Below are positions 13,391 through 34,138 of a stretch of DNA of 64,000 bases, piece by piece. A program made the translations under genes and the position numbers. A model generated the notes under the pieces. It ran no database searches, was not told the origin of the DNA, and saw nothing but the letters and a program-made list of their open reading frames with translations. The stretch covers positions 3,292,001 through 3,356,000 of the forward strand of contig NC_061773.1 in NCBI RefSeq assembly GCF_022458985.1, in the 5' to 3' direction. This DNA is from Mugil cephalus (lineage: Eukaryota; Chordata; Actinopteri; Mugiliformes; Mugilidae). The stretch's first letter is position 1. Every line of letters starts with the position of its first letter.

Positions 13391-16300
13391 AATCTGCCAT
13401 TCTGGTGACGTCCGTCCTGCTATAAACGTCTGTCCCTACAAAGATGACTGACTGTGAAACCAAAACGACAAGAATGGGAATAAACAGTTGCAAGTTGTAA
13501 CTTGCCTAGATGGAGGGAAGAAAAGAAGACACTGTGTTCTCTGAGAAGGGACATGATTGCCTACTTAGCCAAACTCCAGCGCCTCCTTCACTGGTATAGC
13601 AGGTGGGATGCCGAGAGCCATGAGAGGTGTTGGCCCAGATACCTGCCAGTTTGGAACAATTATGCTGATGCGACCCGTATTTATCCCAGCAGCTGATCAG
13701 CATCACTTCCTCCAAATCACAGCAAACACTGTGGATTATTTTCACATTCTGGAAAAGAAAGAATGCATTATTTAAGAAATATACAGCAGATAAGACAGCA
13801 AGACATTGTCAACTTCCAGACGTTTACATCGAGACTCAAAAAAAGACTGGACACATCTCAGTGTCACTCAGAAATGTCCAAATCTGGAATAGCCTGAATT
13901 AGTTATGCCTTCATCTCAACATGTGTCCCTGCACTGGTTATAAGCATCACCATGATTAACACTTTGAAGCACAGGCCATATCAAAAAGAAAAATGATTTC
14001 ATACATATTATAGGTTTCTAATGCTTTGCCTTGTACTTTATTGTTAGAGCCAGTCCTCCCACTGAATGAGTAGCTTCTATGCTTTTTGCACGGATACAAA
14101 AAATTATGAAACCTGAAACATAAATATGAGTGTACCTTTGTCATGGAGACCAAAAGCTACAGCTACTGTGCTTATTTACTTAGTACTGGGTGAATGTGGA
14201 TGAGTATGTCTTTATTATTTTAAATTCCTAAAATATGCATAGTGTAAATTCATATTTGTATAAAGAACTCCTGACTGAAATGAGTCACTGATCTGCATAA
14301 TCAGTGTGTTTGTACTGTACTTTATTAGATTTATATACTGTAATTTTAAAAGAGTAAAAGGGGCTATGATGATGCGAACACTCTGCATCCGTCTTCTTCT
14401 TCTTTTGATTCCCCTCATGTCCTCTAGATGGCAGGTGGACTAAACGTTAAAGTACAACAGGCTGTCATTGACTTCCTGTCACTGTGTCCTTGCTGATGGA
14501 GTTCAGACATTAATAATGGAAAATTACTATGCTGCTGAAGCCTTTGCTCTCCATTTGTGGCACCCCCTAGATGTGCACACTGCGTCCGTGCTGACCCATG
14601 TGTGGCCCATTCTGTTGGAAAACCGAGCTGGCGAATATTTCGGATCACACGCAGCTCAGTTGCTCTGATAAGACACTGGAGACTGTGTGATACGCAGACC
14701 CATGTGCTGTGTGGCCAAAGAAAGGCCAGGCCGCTCTGCTTCTCGTCTCCCCCCGAGGCTTCCTGACCCAGAATAATATCAGGCAGAAAGTTTGCTTTCT
14801 GGGGCTCCTGAAAAGTTGCAGACACCTCGTCCTATATAGAGGACAGATCATTCATCACCCTCTCTAGCCCCAGATCTGGTTCCTCCCTCCGTGTGTTGCT
14901 TATATGAGACATCTTAGTTGGGTTAGCTGTGCCTACGTCGCATTTGGTTCATTTTGATCATACAAATTTCTTCTTTGTGGGAGTCAAAAATGAACTTGAT
15001 TTCATCTTTTAAACAACTTTAAATCCAAGTGGCTGCCAAACACCAAGAACAAGCAGGTATCGGTTTATTTGAATGTGAGTGTCGTCCGTTAAATTTTCCA
15101 TATGCAAAACACATCTTTCATGTTTGTCTTTTAACCGAACTTCTGATCATGACATTTTCTGGAAAAAGGAAATTGCTGACTTTTGCTTGTAGATGAGTGC
15201 ATTGAACCAAAACTGCAACGTCCAGTTGCACTTCTAATGCTTCTCTGAGCTAATTAATTAAAAGCACAAATGATGACAGCTTGCTGTTGGCTTAGCGCTG
15301 GAGTGTTCTCTTATGGCTTCACTGTAACACTGTCATGATCCATTCTTACTTGCACATCGCTGCAGGCAGGAGCATCGCAGAGAGAAGCAAATAATCAATC
15401 ATACACACAGCCTACTCAATAAAGTCAGATGCATTCAGCTCTGTTATATATGCTCAGCCTCAGCAGCAAATTATTAACAACTGACGCTAAAAAAGTGAAA
15501 TGTGAGCTGAAGTTCATCATCTTTTGGCTTATTCCACCCACGATGCACTGACAACACAACTGTGTGAGCAGGACTTTATTAAATGACAAACTGATGCTGC
15601 GGGTACCGTTCTGAGAAGGCTATGCAGTGTTTGTGTTGATGTCGTGAGCTACAGCAGCATGGCATCTCATCCTTCATGGTGCTGTGTAGGAGGCATGTCC
15701 TCCGGGAAAAGGGAAAGAGTTCATTACACAATAGCTGGATACTTAATATATATATATAAAAAGACTTATGGCATAGTTCTGTCCACTTGACATTGGCTTG
15801 ACATTTCTGGGTTTGCACCTTGTCTCGTGTCTCTCAGCATCCTCCGGGGAAGGGGAGGGAGAGAGAGGGAGAGAGGGGGGAAGAAAGCTGGAAGAATAGA
15901 GCGACACTCATTTACTGTATGTCCCACTTTGCAAACTCTTTGCCGTCCACTCTGGCAAGTCAATGTTACACCTATTCCACTTTCCCTAAAGCTTTAAATA
16001 GCTTCCTCTCCCTCATCAGGACAAACAGAGAAAAATGCACAGCCTTCAACACACGCTGCTCTTGTGACTGAACATTTATTATCCCAGTTGCCTAAATACA
16101 GGATCTGCATTATGCTCTCCGCTTTCTAATGACCAATCTATCATTCAGCAGAGAGAGAGAGAGCTATAAACACCTGTCACCAAGGGCCGGCAGTCGGCAC
16201 TAAGGGACGTAGAAATCTGTCTGTATTCTTTGAGCCAAGACATTCGAGGCTGCTTTTTTCATTATATTGATAGTATTTTACTAAATGTGTTTCATGACGT

Positions 16301-17429
16301 TCTGTTGGGTAGAAGAAATATTGTCGCTCCAGAGCATGAGCTTGCAGACCCACGTAGGCACCCATATGTTCTCCATTTACATACGTGAACAATCTCGTTG
16401 AGTCAAAGCAGAATTGGTCATAGGCTATATAGAATGGGGCCCTTGTCATGAGAAAGTACTTTGATTTGTAGCCACCTGAGGGGAGCCATTCTCTCTTTTT
16501 TTTTTTCATGTGCCTTAAAGAAACAATATAACATAACAGATTTATCATTAGCCTGCTCTTCAGCCTGTACGATGGATCCTGACATTGGGTATGTGTGGAT
16601 GTTTGTGTGGGCTAGATGAGGCAAGAAGGGCAGAGCTCCTTGAGCTTTAATGGCGGGTCTGTTAGAGTGAGACAGCAGTGTAGTCCTTAATGCACACACA
16701 CCTAGTCACTACTATAGACTTCCTGTGTCTACAGTGAGTCAGAATCTGCAGGTTATGCAAGTGCTTGCAGGACGGATGGCAATACTGACACACCTGTGAC
16801 CTGTCAGCATTTTTCTGCCTGGTTTCGTTTTTTTACTCACTTAATAGCAGCTACATACGATTTCATGTCTGTGAACTAAAGATGTATTATGAGTCACCCT
16901 GGAGGAAAATTCTGCCAATATTTCTAACGAGATGAGAATAGCTCACTTGGCATTGATCAGCTTTTTTCCCTTGCTCATTTTTTCAGTACATATATTTAGA
17001 CGTTTGTGAGGGCGTGAATGCAGGCAGGAAACAAATGAGGATAATGTGCCTCTGTTGGTTTAGATCACTGGTTGCCGTTGAAGTCAAATCTGCCACCTCC
17101 TCACAAGTAGCTAAAAACTTAAAAAACTACCCCAGCAGCCTACAGCACCAGCCACGTGACCCCACCCCCTCTCCACACAAACACTTCAAGTGAACAGAAC
17201 ACACACACACACTGTAGGCTGTAAACTAGGGCAGGCTCAGCAATGCAGATCTGCAATGTACAGTTGTAGTTTTCCAACTGAGGTGATCAACAGGTCTGTG
17301 GGGACGAGCCCCACACTCGGCTGATTTAGATGGAAAATGACATATAGCCGAAACTGGTGTTTGTGGGATTTGTGGGGGGAGGGAAGTTAACAGTCCAGCC
17401 CTGTGGAAACATGTGTTATAACAACAGAC
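13391..17429. other. fgd5 3' flank and fgd5-prkcd spacer
   Basis: About 4 kb without a supported gene. The first part should be fgd5 3' untranslated region. The rest holds short AT-rich and GA-rich patches (for example GA-rich 15846-15886 and 16148-16162) and an AC repeat near 17200. Open frames here, including one of 123 codons on the minus strand at 16177-16548, have no recognisable domain. The segment around 15240-15480 contains TAATTA-type and 'aaataatcaatca' homeobox-like words and might be a conserved non-coding element, but this is untested. Confidence 0.5.
13479..13484 (+). terminator. fgd5: Candidate fgd5 polyadenylation signal
   Basis: This AATAAA hexamer lies 89 bases after the fgd5 stop codon and is the first canonical signal downstream. 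Whether it is used cannot be told from sequence. The 3' untranslated region could be longer; another AATAAA occurs near 15418. Confidence 0.4.
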
Positions 17430-17640
17430 ACCATCTTTATTTCAATTAGGGCAACTGAGTGCAACCGCGAGGGCACAGACCGCCCTGGATGGGTGTGTGT
17501 TTAAGCGTGTGTCTGGTTAAGTGTGTGTATGCGATTAAGTTTGTGTTTAAGTACGTGCACGTGCGCGTGCGTGCGAGGTAAACGTCACAGCTTGCCGAGA
17601 AAGCCTCCGCGAGCGCGCGCCACACTTCCTCAATCGACGG
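17430..17640 (+). promoter_or_regulatory. prkcd: Probable prkcd promoter (CpG-rich)
   Basis: Against an AT-rich background this short segment is dense in CpG, with 'acgtgcacgtgcgcgtgcgtgcg' like alternations near 17550-17575, 'gagcgcgcgcc' near 17612, and an ETS-like site 'cacttcctc' at about 17623. No TATA box is evident. It sits upstream of a likely non-coding exon that splices toward prkcd. The role is inferred from composition and position. Confidence 0.5.
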
Positions 17641-17737
17641 AATCACGGAGAGAAAAAACCGACAGGAAGAGAAAGAGCAACTTTCATCGTGCAGTGGAAA
17701 AAAAAGATTCAACGGAGAGTTTGCACGACGAGGAGAG
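17641..17737 (+). other. prkcd: Probable non-coding first exon of prkcd
   Basis: A purine-rich leader-like stretch ends in 'gaggagag' followed by a strong donor 'gtgaga' at 17738. The first prkcd coding exon at 20482 has upstream sequence suited to an acceptor, so a 5' untranslated exon separated by a 2.7 kb intron is the simplest reading, as in mammalian PRKCD. The 5' boundary is not defined by sequence. Confidence 0.45.
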
Positions 17738-20481
17738 GTGAGACTGCCATTATTATCTCGTTTTTCTGTCGAGCACGTCCGTTTGACTGTGAGTCTTTTT
17801 ACGCCTGGAGTTTGCAGAAAGTTGAGCAAAGACCCAAAAAAGAGAGAACGTCTTCACCTTTTACTGCTCCTAAACAAACGCTCTTAACCGTAGCCGTTGA
17901 CGGTACATAACTACTTCTTTACAGTGGACACGTACGTTACCATAGCGCAGTAACGCCGTGACCACACATTTGCTTATCAAAGGCAACACTTTCCCGGTTA
18001 TTTTAACATTCAACATTTTTTTAATCCGTGTATTTGATCTCATTTAAAAAAAAGAAAAAAAAAACGACTGAATCTGATCTGTCAGGCTTGACGGTGCCAC
18101 TATTTGGGTAAAAACAAACAAAAAAACAAACAAAAAAAAACACTGAGTATATTTTGTCAGGTGACATGTCAGGACTTAATAATAATACTAATACATTTCT
18201 ATCAAAATGTGTGATCCTGTTTAAATACAACAGGGTCACTATTTGCTTATGGCTAAAGTGCATGTAGTATGGCGGCAATATGGAAACTACGTTGTAACTC
18301 CTGCCTGCGAGGAGGAATGTGAGCAGGTCTGAACAACAAGGACAGGCGACTTAAAAAACAAACAACAAAACAAAAAACTAAAAACTCTTATTTTTCATGA
18401 AGACTATCTGTCTGTAAGCTGACTTGTGAGTCAGCCGCTAGGTGACATCTGTGATTAGCCAACTGACAGTCAACCACATCCTTCAGAGAGCGCGCTGTCA
18501 AAAACAAAATCAAATGCACTGACTCTATAAGTGTCTCTCTCAGTTACATTTTTAATTGCCGTAGTAGTAGCTGCTTAGTAGTGACCTACTTAGTCACAGT
18601 CATAGGTGGTTGAGTTTTGCATCTTGTGCAGAATTGCATTCATAACTGGTCACAATCTCAGCAGGTGTGTTTCAGAGAGGTGACTGTCGGGGCTTGTTAT
18701 TACCAGCAGCTATATGGGTGTAGCTTTTCACAGAACCCTGTTACTCTTCTTTCTGCATTCTTTCTTCATTACTATAATAGCATGATTCTAATGTTCTATA
18801 AAAGCTACAACTGGGACTTTTGCAACTGCACCTGTATTATATTTGCAAGTCTTACAATGTAGGCTATATGTTCAAATGTATGCCCACATTCTCCTCCTCC
18901 TCTCCTCCTTCTACATACGTTTCTTTTACAGCTTACAACAGAAATGGCACATCTCAAAAACATCTTAAATAAAAGCATGGATGAGTACATTTTACAGCCT
19001 GAACGAGGGGCGTGATAAAGTTATAATCTAATTATTAATAGGAGCAGTGCTTCTGCAAACAGATGCATTTTTGTGTTGTTCTTCAATTCGCGTCTCAGGA
19101 AGTACACTCTGGGGCAATCTGTGACAGTCTACCAGGTACTGTACACTGGTACATAGGACTAAATAGTGAATTTAACAGTTGAGACAAATCGAAACTGCAC
19201 ACAAACAGTTTGCTGGGTAATCAATTACTGCCGCCCTCCATCACATAGTGTGCTTGCTCGCTGTTGATTAACTCCCCAAACCCTGACATCACTGCTCGCA
19301 GCAGCAGCGAACATCGTCGTTCACCCCCCTCCCTTCATACTTTTTTCTCGCCTGTGTTTTTTCTGTCTTACTTTTTTCGTCTTAGTGTGGGCGGTTATGG
19401 TTTTAGGATTGTGAATACCAGCTAGGCCCACTGTGGAGCACACACAGCATGCTTGTATTTGGATTTGCGACATGTTGAGGCTTGCTTCGCCTTTGTAGTA
19501 GAAGCAAACACCTCCAGGGTTGCAGCTGCAACCTCTCATACACCACTACATGCAAAAAACATGCACTTTTGGGAAATAAGAAAGTGGCTGAGTTGCAATT
19601 GTGATGCAAGCACATCTGATATTGTGGTTGCATTTTTTAAAAAAAGGGGAAACAACAAAAAATATATATAAGATATACGGGTGTGACTGATGTCTGGACA
19701 CGAGATAAATGGGCATCGTCACTTGCATTGCACATACAAAAACTGGGGGTGCACAAGTGCAAGAATCATGCATGCAGTCACTAGTGACTGCATGCATGAT
19801 TCTTGAGATTTGTCTTGAGATTTTTTTTTTAACCAGTATGCCTCTGTCCTTTCTTTTTTTCAGTTATTTAATTTGTAGTTCTTTAAAATGCCAGTGGCAA
19901 TAATGCCATTTACCATTTTTTCTCCTCCACATTTTTATGTATAATACAAATTAAGGCCACATATTTAATTAGTTTTTAGTTTAACACGCTTTTAAGTCAT
20001 GTAGGAGCCTCAGTCCTCCACACGAAAATGGGTACAGGCTAAGAGACTTTGTGTCTCTCCTCCATGTGGGTGTGACGGGGTTTAAGTGTCTATAAGAGAG
20101 ATGACAAAGTACAAGAGTAAATGCAAAGATACAGTGTTGTTTTTTTGGGTGGTTTCTATATGGCTCAAAAGAATTTGTTCCATGCTAACATGGCAATCTG
20201 CTGTTTTTCTGTTCAGTCAAATAGGGTGACAGGAACAGGAATCAGAAAGAAAGAAACCAGTCTTGTGTAACATTGTTTAGTCTCACAATGTATGTGCTCA
20301 AATGTGACCTTGCAGTGTTGCTGCATGAAAATAAGAATCTGTGTAAACATATGTAGCATATGAAGTGAGTTTCACGGTGAACTAACTGTGCCTGTAACTA
20401 GCATTTTGTAATTGATACATGCCACAGGGTAACAATGTATTCGCCCATCTTTGAACACAGGTGACCTGAGTACTCGTCATC
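17738..20481 (+). other. prkcd: Probable first intron of prkcd
   Basis: No exon is supported in this stretch. It contains A-rich tracts near 18045-18065 and 18110-18140, a CpG-moderate segment near 19240-19330, and a 46 bp perfect palindrome at 19760-19805. Short open frames on both strands lack domains. Confidence 0.45.
19760..19805. repeat. 46 bp perfect palindrome
   Basis: Two 23-base arms meet without a spacer at the centre 'actagt' (19780-19785). The arm reads 'caagaatcatgcatgcagtc' and continues to the centre, and the other half is its exact reverse complement. A direct repeat 'cttgagattt' follows immediately (19803 and 19814). It is not part of a recognised transposon. Confidence 0.85.
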
Positions 20482-29300
<8,819 letters not shown>

Positions 29301-30102
29301 TTATTGTCTGACTCTGGTTACCTCCCTACTGTTCATTGGAAAATTCACTTAACTTAATCCATGTGAGTGAGCTGTTCCATAATCAGTATTGATGAAACCT
29401 TATTTTAAGCACAAACTTATCTCTGTGGGTACGTATAAAATGACAAAACGGGCCCTTTACTGTATATATTGGTGTTGTGTTCAAGTGCATGCTTATTATT
29501 AGTCTGAGTTGTGAAGGCCTCTCTGAGAAATAATATAAGGACGGGGGGTTAAAAATCCTCACATTCCACTTGACATCATTGGTAACATCTGCAGCCATTC
29601 TGTGTCCCTTTTACATTCAAATTTAACCCAAATGGGGAAAATCAAACGAAGAGGGGGGTGGAGAATCTGTATAATTAAACTGTACTGTGTACTTTTGATG
29701 TAGATTGTTTGTGTGAATGAGGTGACTGCATGTATAAAAATCTCAGATCATGACAGACTACCTGTCCTTAAAACTTACCTTAATTATGAATGTTGTCTGT
29801 TTTTGAACTGTCTGATTTTTTTTGCTTTTTGACTTGATGAATCAGAAGAGAAGGATAGGAAAAAAGAGAACTTCTGGTTTTTGTGGTTGACTGAACAGTG
29901 CCATGTAAAGATCAAACTTACAGCTACAGATGTTCTCAGCTGTACTGAAAGGATGGGGTGGACTTGGTGCAGTCATGGATGCAAAAACTGTGGGTGGAAA
30001 GTCGCAAATGCTGTATGTAGATAATATATGTATATTGTTGTAACATGTATATTGGTTCACTGAGGATGTAATTTTTTTTACTGTCTCCATATTTTACATC
30101 TG

Positions 30103-30156
30103 ATTAAAAAAGCATCAGCTCCCCTGTACGTTGTGTTATTTAATCTTTTTAATAAA
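30103..30156 (+). terminator. prkcd: Candidate prkcd polyadenylation signals
   Basis: ATTAAA at 30103-30108 and AATAAA at 30151-30156 lie about 800-850 bases after the prkcd stop. A further ATTAAA is at 30775-30780. The 1.5 kb between the stop codon and the rft1 promoter shows no other gene and is best read as prkcd 3' untranslated region plus short flank. Confidence 0.5.
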
Positions 30157-30879
30157 ATAGAATAAGAAAATATAGGTGTTTTTAAAACGGTTGCAAAGTG
30201 TGGAACACTGATGCAACTGTCTGGTGAAACTGAAATGGAAGTAGCAGCTGTTGTGCTTAATTCAATTTGCATTAAATGTGGTGCAGTTGCGTTTAGGGCT
30301 TTACAGAAAAGGTTTAATAACATCAGTCTCCCTCACTTGTGATTATAAGGTTTTTAATGTGCAGTTCTGACAAGGTGCAAGTGATAATGTTTATTTTGAA
30401 AATCTCTGGCCTGGTGATAAGGATACAGGCCCCTTTTTCTATTTGTTTAAGTGACCAATGACCTGAGGATGTTCATTTTTTGCTTTTATTCAGTTTGAAG
30501 GTTTTAATAGTAGTTTTTGACCAGGCATTGAGATTAAACCCTTGGCAAAGTGTGTGGAAGCAAATTTTGTCACTCCAGCAGCTTTCCTTTGAAGTGATTG
30601 AATTTAGATTCAATGACCCAGATCAAAAATCTGTGTCAACAGACATAGGATCTCCCATAGGATCTAAATCTAAATAACATGCAAGACTGTTCGCAAATGT
30701 AACTGCAAGAAATGTTAATTGCTGGTTTATTGCATGTGTGTGCTCTTTATTATGCTTATATAAACTTTTGTTGGATTAAATGATCTCTTTGTTTGTGTTA
30801 TTTTATAAAGGTATAATCCACCTCCTGGTATCAATGTGTCTGTAACAAACATCTGATCTGAACATGAGGGTGTATACGC

Positions 30880-31256
30880 TTGTAGTTGGCGTCTGTGGCG
30901 AACATGGTGCGCGGAGGGACAAAGCCGTCTGTATCTCTAATATACGGCTTTGGGGGCGGTATGAAGGTTACGCCCTCTAGCGGCGTCACGGTTGGAATTA
31001 CGCGTTGTTTGACGTCATCGCGTTACGTGACTCCGTGCAGTGTGTACGGAAGTACTTGTGCTCCAGTTCTAGCCCTCTACAACTGACACCTCACACTTAC
31101 TTGCTCATGGAGAATAAACGCCATTCACATTTAGTTTTGAGGTAGCCGCGAAGTATTCCTTTCAAAATATGACTGTATAATGAGTTTTCACAGTAGAAAG
31201 CAGGGGATACCTCGTCAACTTAACAAAACTTAGTAAGGAGTCAGAGAAAGTCCAAG
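30880..31256 (+). promoter_or_regulatory. rft1: Probable rft1 promoter and 5' leader
   Basis: This is a local rise in CpG content with a full palindromic CRE (TGACGTCA, 31010-31017) followed at once by 'tcgcgttacgtgactccg'. The rft1 start codon is 240 bases downstream, with no TATA box. The leader appears unspliced up to the ATG, though this is not proven. CRE-driven control is an inference from the single motif. Confidence 0.5.
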
Positions 31257-33645
31257 ATGAGCTCCCAGGATATACTGAAGGATGCGTCCACTTTAGCATC
31301 CTATAATGTCTTGCTACAGGTAAGTGAACACAGAAACGAGGTGCGAGGTAACACGAGCGTATTGAGTGTTATTTATTTATTTGTTTATTTTAAAATATCA
31401 GGTGATGTTCCGTGTTCTCACCTTCTTGCTGAACGCGTTCACGCTGCGCTTTGTCTCCAAGGAGCTTATAGGCGTGGTAAATGTCAGGTAAAGATGACTA
31501 AAGCACACTTAGACTGTCACCTTCCACTGCTCCAGCTGCTGTAACGAGTCCTTTTTTTCTGTGTCTTTGTTGTGCAGGCTTACACTTTTATATTCCACAT
31601 TAGTGTTTTTATCCAGAGAGGCTTTCCGGAGAGCCTGCCTGAGTGGGGAATCTGGCACAACCCGCAGCTGGAGACAAGTTATTAACCTACTGTGGCTGAC
31701 GTGAGTTCACTGAAATTGACAAAATTTGTACTTTGATGTTCGGCTTTGATGCTTCACTGTTCAATTTTCAGGGTGCCACTTGGTGTGCTATGGGGAACCC
31801 TTCTTGCCTGTGTGTGGCTCTGGCTCCTGGAGGTCCCCGATGCTCAGTCCGTCCCTTACTACAGTCCTGCTGTGGTGCTGTTTGCCTTCGCAGGGGTGCA
31901 GGAGCTCCTGGCTGAGCCCCTCTGGGTCTTGGCTCAAGCTCACATGTTTGTCCGTTTGAAAGTGGTGGCTGAGAGCTTAGCAATGATCGCTAAGTGCAGT
32001 ATAACTGTGGTGCTGGTGGTGTTTGCCCCTGGATGGGGCCTTTACATCTTCTCTGCTGCTCATGTAAGCGATCAGCTGAATTACTTTTTATATTGTTTCT
32101 TCTTTATACTTTAAATAATTTTATGCCGTGTTCTTCTCTTAGTTGGTGTACACAGGATTCCTGGTGCTGTGCTACACCGTTTACTTCATTCGTTTCTTGG
32201 GGTCTAAAGGTGCATCAAGGAAGAGCTTCCCTCTGCACAGTGTTGGAGATCTGCTTCCCCGGAGAGTGGATGGAGAGGTAATAGGCCCGTCCGCAAAATC
32301 ACACTGTCGATGTACCATGTACCATCCATTCATTGTGTTTTCATTGTGTTTAAAGCCTCTGGTCGATTGGACTCTAGCCCGGCTCACGTGGAGCTTCTTC
32401 AAGCAGTCCTTCCTGAAGCAGATCCTGACAGAGGGGGAGCGTTACGTCATGACATTCTTGAACGTCCTCAGCTTCGGAGATCAGGGTGTTTACGATATCG
32501 TCAATAATCTGGGCTCCATGGTGGCGCGCTTCGTCTTCTTGCCCATCGAAGAAAGCTTCTACATCTTTTTTGCCAAAGTGCTGGAGAGAGGACATGGTGT
32601 CAAAAGTCAGAGACAGGTCTGAACTGAGGAAGTAAACACAAATGCACAATTGTGAGCAACTTAGTGTGATTCGTGAACGCATTTAAAATGTTGTTGTGGG
32701 TTATGCCTGCAGGAGGATGTTGCCATTGCTGCAGAGGTCCTGGAGTGTCTTCTGAAACTGGTGCTGGTGATTGGTCTGATCATCACAGTGTTTGGTTACG
32801 CCTATTCTCAGCTGGCTCTAGATATTTATGGTGGCTCTCTGCTGAGTAGCGGGGCAGGTATGTTAGTTACAATACAGTTACAAGAGATAGCAACGTGTGA
32901 ACATAATATCATATCAATTGTTTTTTTTTTTTTGTTTTTTTTTATAGGGCCCAGTTTGCTGCGATGCTACAGCTGTTATGTCCTCCTGCTCGCTGTAAAC
33001 GGTGTGACAGAGTGCTTTGTATTTGCTGCCATGAGCCAGGAAGAGGTTGATAAGTAAGCATATGCAGGCCTACACACAGATGCCATTATAGAACACAATA
33101 TAAGCAGTCAGCTAAAACCATGTATATCTTTTGTCCTCAGGTATAACCTAGTTATGCTGGCTCTGTCTGTGTCTTTCCTCGTCCTATCCTACATGCTGAC
33201 CTGGTGGGCTGGTGGCGTTGGCTTCATACTGGCAAACTGCCTCAATATGGGCCTCCGTATATTTCACAGCCTGATGTACATACAACGCTATTTCCAGTTC
33301 AGTGAGTGGAAACCTCTGCGAGGCCTGTTGCCCTCCCCGTTTCTGTTACTGGCTCTCTGCATCAGTGCGGTTGTCACTGCAGCTTCTGAGGTACTGCAGA
33401 ACTATTGTGCAAAAGTTTTATTGGCAAACGTTAACTATTAACAAATCAGCGCTCATAACTTTTGTATTCTCTGGTTTCAGGCGGCTTTCTGTTGTGACAG
33501 CGGCTGGTTGCTAAGGATGGTCCACATCGGTGTGGGAGCATTGTGCCTGCTTGGTGTGCTTGTAGCCATTCTTCTCACAGAGACTCGGCTCATTGAGTTT
33601 GTAAGGACTCAGCTCTTGCCCCGATACAGGAAGAAACGAACTTAG
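31257..33645 (+). CDS. rft1: RFT1 homolog, ER multi-pass protein of N-glycosylation
   Basis: Needed for use of Man5GlcNAc2-PP-dolichol in ER N-glycan assembly; once proposed to be the flippase itself, a role since disputed. Human RFT1 defects cause RFT1-CDG. Ten coding exons: 31257-31319, 31402-31487, 31578-31700, 31772-32063, 32143-32277, 32356-32616, 32713-32857, 32948-33053, 33141-33390, 33481-33645 (TAG). They join in frame to 541 aa, the same length as human. The protein is strongly hydrophobic with about a dozen membrane segments. Recognisable blocks are [81 protein letters not shown] and [20 protein letters not shown]. The introns are small (about 70-100 bases). The gene lies about 2 kb downstream of prkcd in the same direction, as on human 3p21.1. 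The fifth intron has no stop in frame. Confidence 0.96.
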
Positions 33646-33865
33646 ACAGAGATGCTGCACCTGTCTGGAAGAAAACAAACACTGACTCAAAGTTTACAGA
33701 CAAACTTTTATTTTTATATCGGCCTCATGTGTGATAAAAGTGCACTGAAACATTCCTGTGTCATATATGAATGACTTTGAGGATGTTATTATGGGTGAAA
33801 CAAATGGGTGAATGTATATTGAGAAACCGGTTGAATTTGTTACAGGTCTGGTTTGTTTTGCATGG

Positions 33866-33914
33866 ATTAAACAAGGCCTCCTTATTACCTTTGGTGGAGG
33901 CATAGTTTATTAAA
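33866..33914 (+). terminator. rft1: Candidate rft1 polyadenylation signals
   Basis: ATTAAA occurs at 33866-33871 and at 33909-33914, 220-265 bases after the rft1 stop codon. No canonical AATAAA is nearer. Use of either is inferred from position only. Confidence 0.4.
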
Positions 33915-34092
33915 GTGGGAAATGCTTAAATGCCAAATGACTCAAACCCTGGTTCCAATGGTTAATTAAGTTTATTTCAGTAGCATCTGATTATACGGAT
34001 GTATTAAGCACCAAGACATCCAAGACATCTGACAAGATGATAAACAATAGAATTTAATTAGTATCAATTATTGTTCAGCTTACATATATGTA

Positions 34093-34096
<4 letters not shown>

Positions 34097-34136
<40 letters not shown>
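34097..34136. repeat. (CA)n microsatellite
   Basis: Twenty CA units abut the left end of the Tc1-like element at 34135, so the element probably inserted at or beside the repeat. Such tracts are highly length-variable. Confidence 0.95.

Positions 34137-34138
<2 letters not shown>

Noticed and set aside
14424-14851. Minus-strand frames of 68 and 133 codons after fgd5
   Set aside because: Likely within fgd5 3' flank; no domain, no conserved motif.
16177-16548. Minus-strand open frame of 123 codons between fgd5 and prkcd
   Set aside because: No recognisable family or splice partners; composition resembles non-coding DNA.
31733-31983. Alternative frames over rft1 exon 4
   Set aside because: Shadow frames; the rft1 frame matches the family along its full length.
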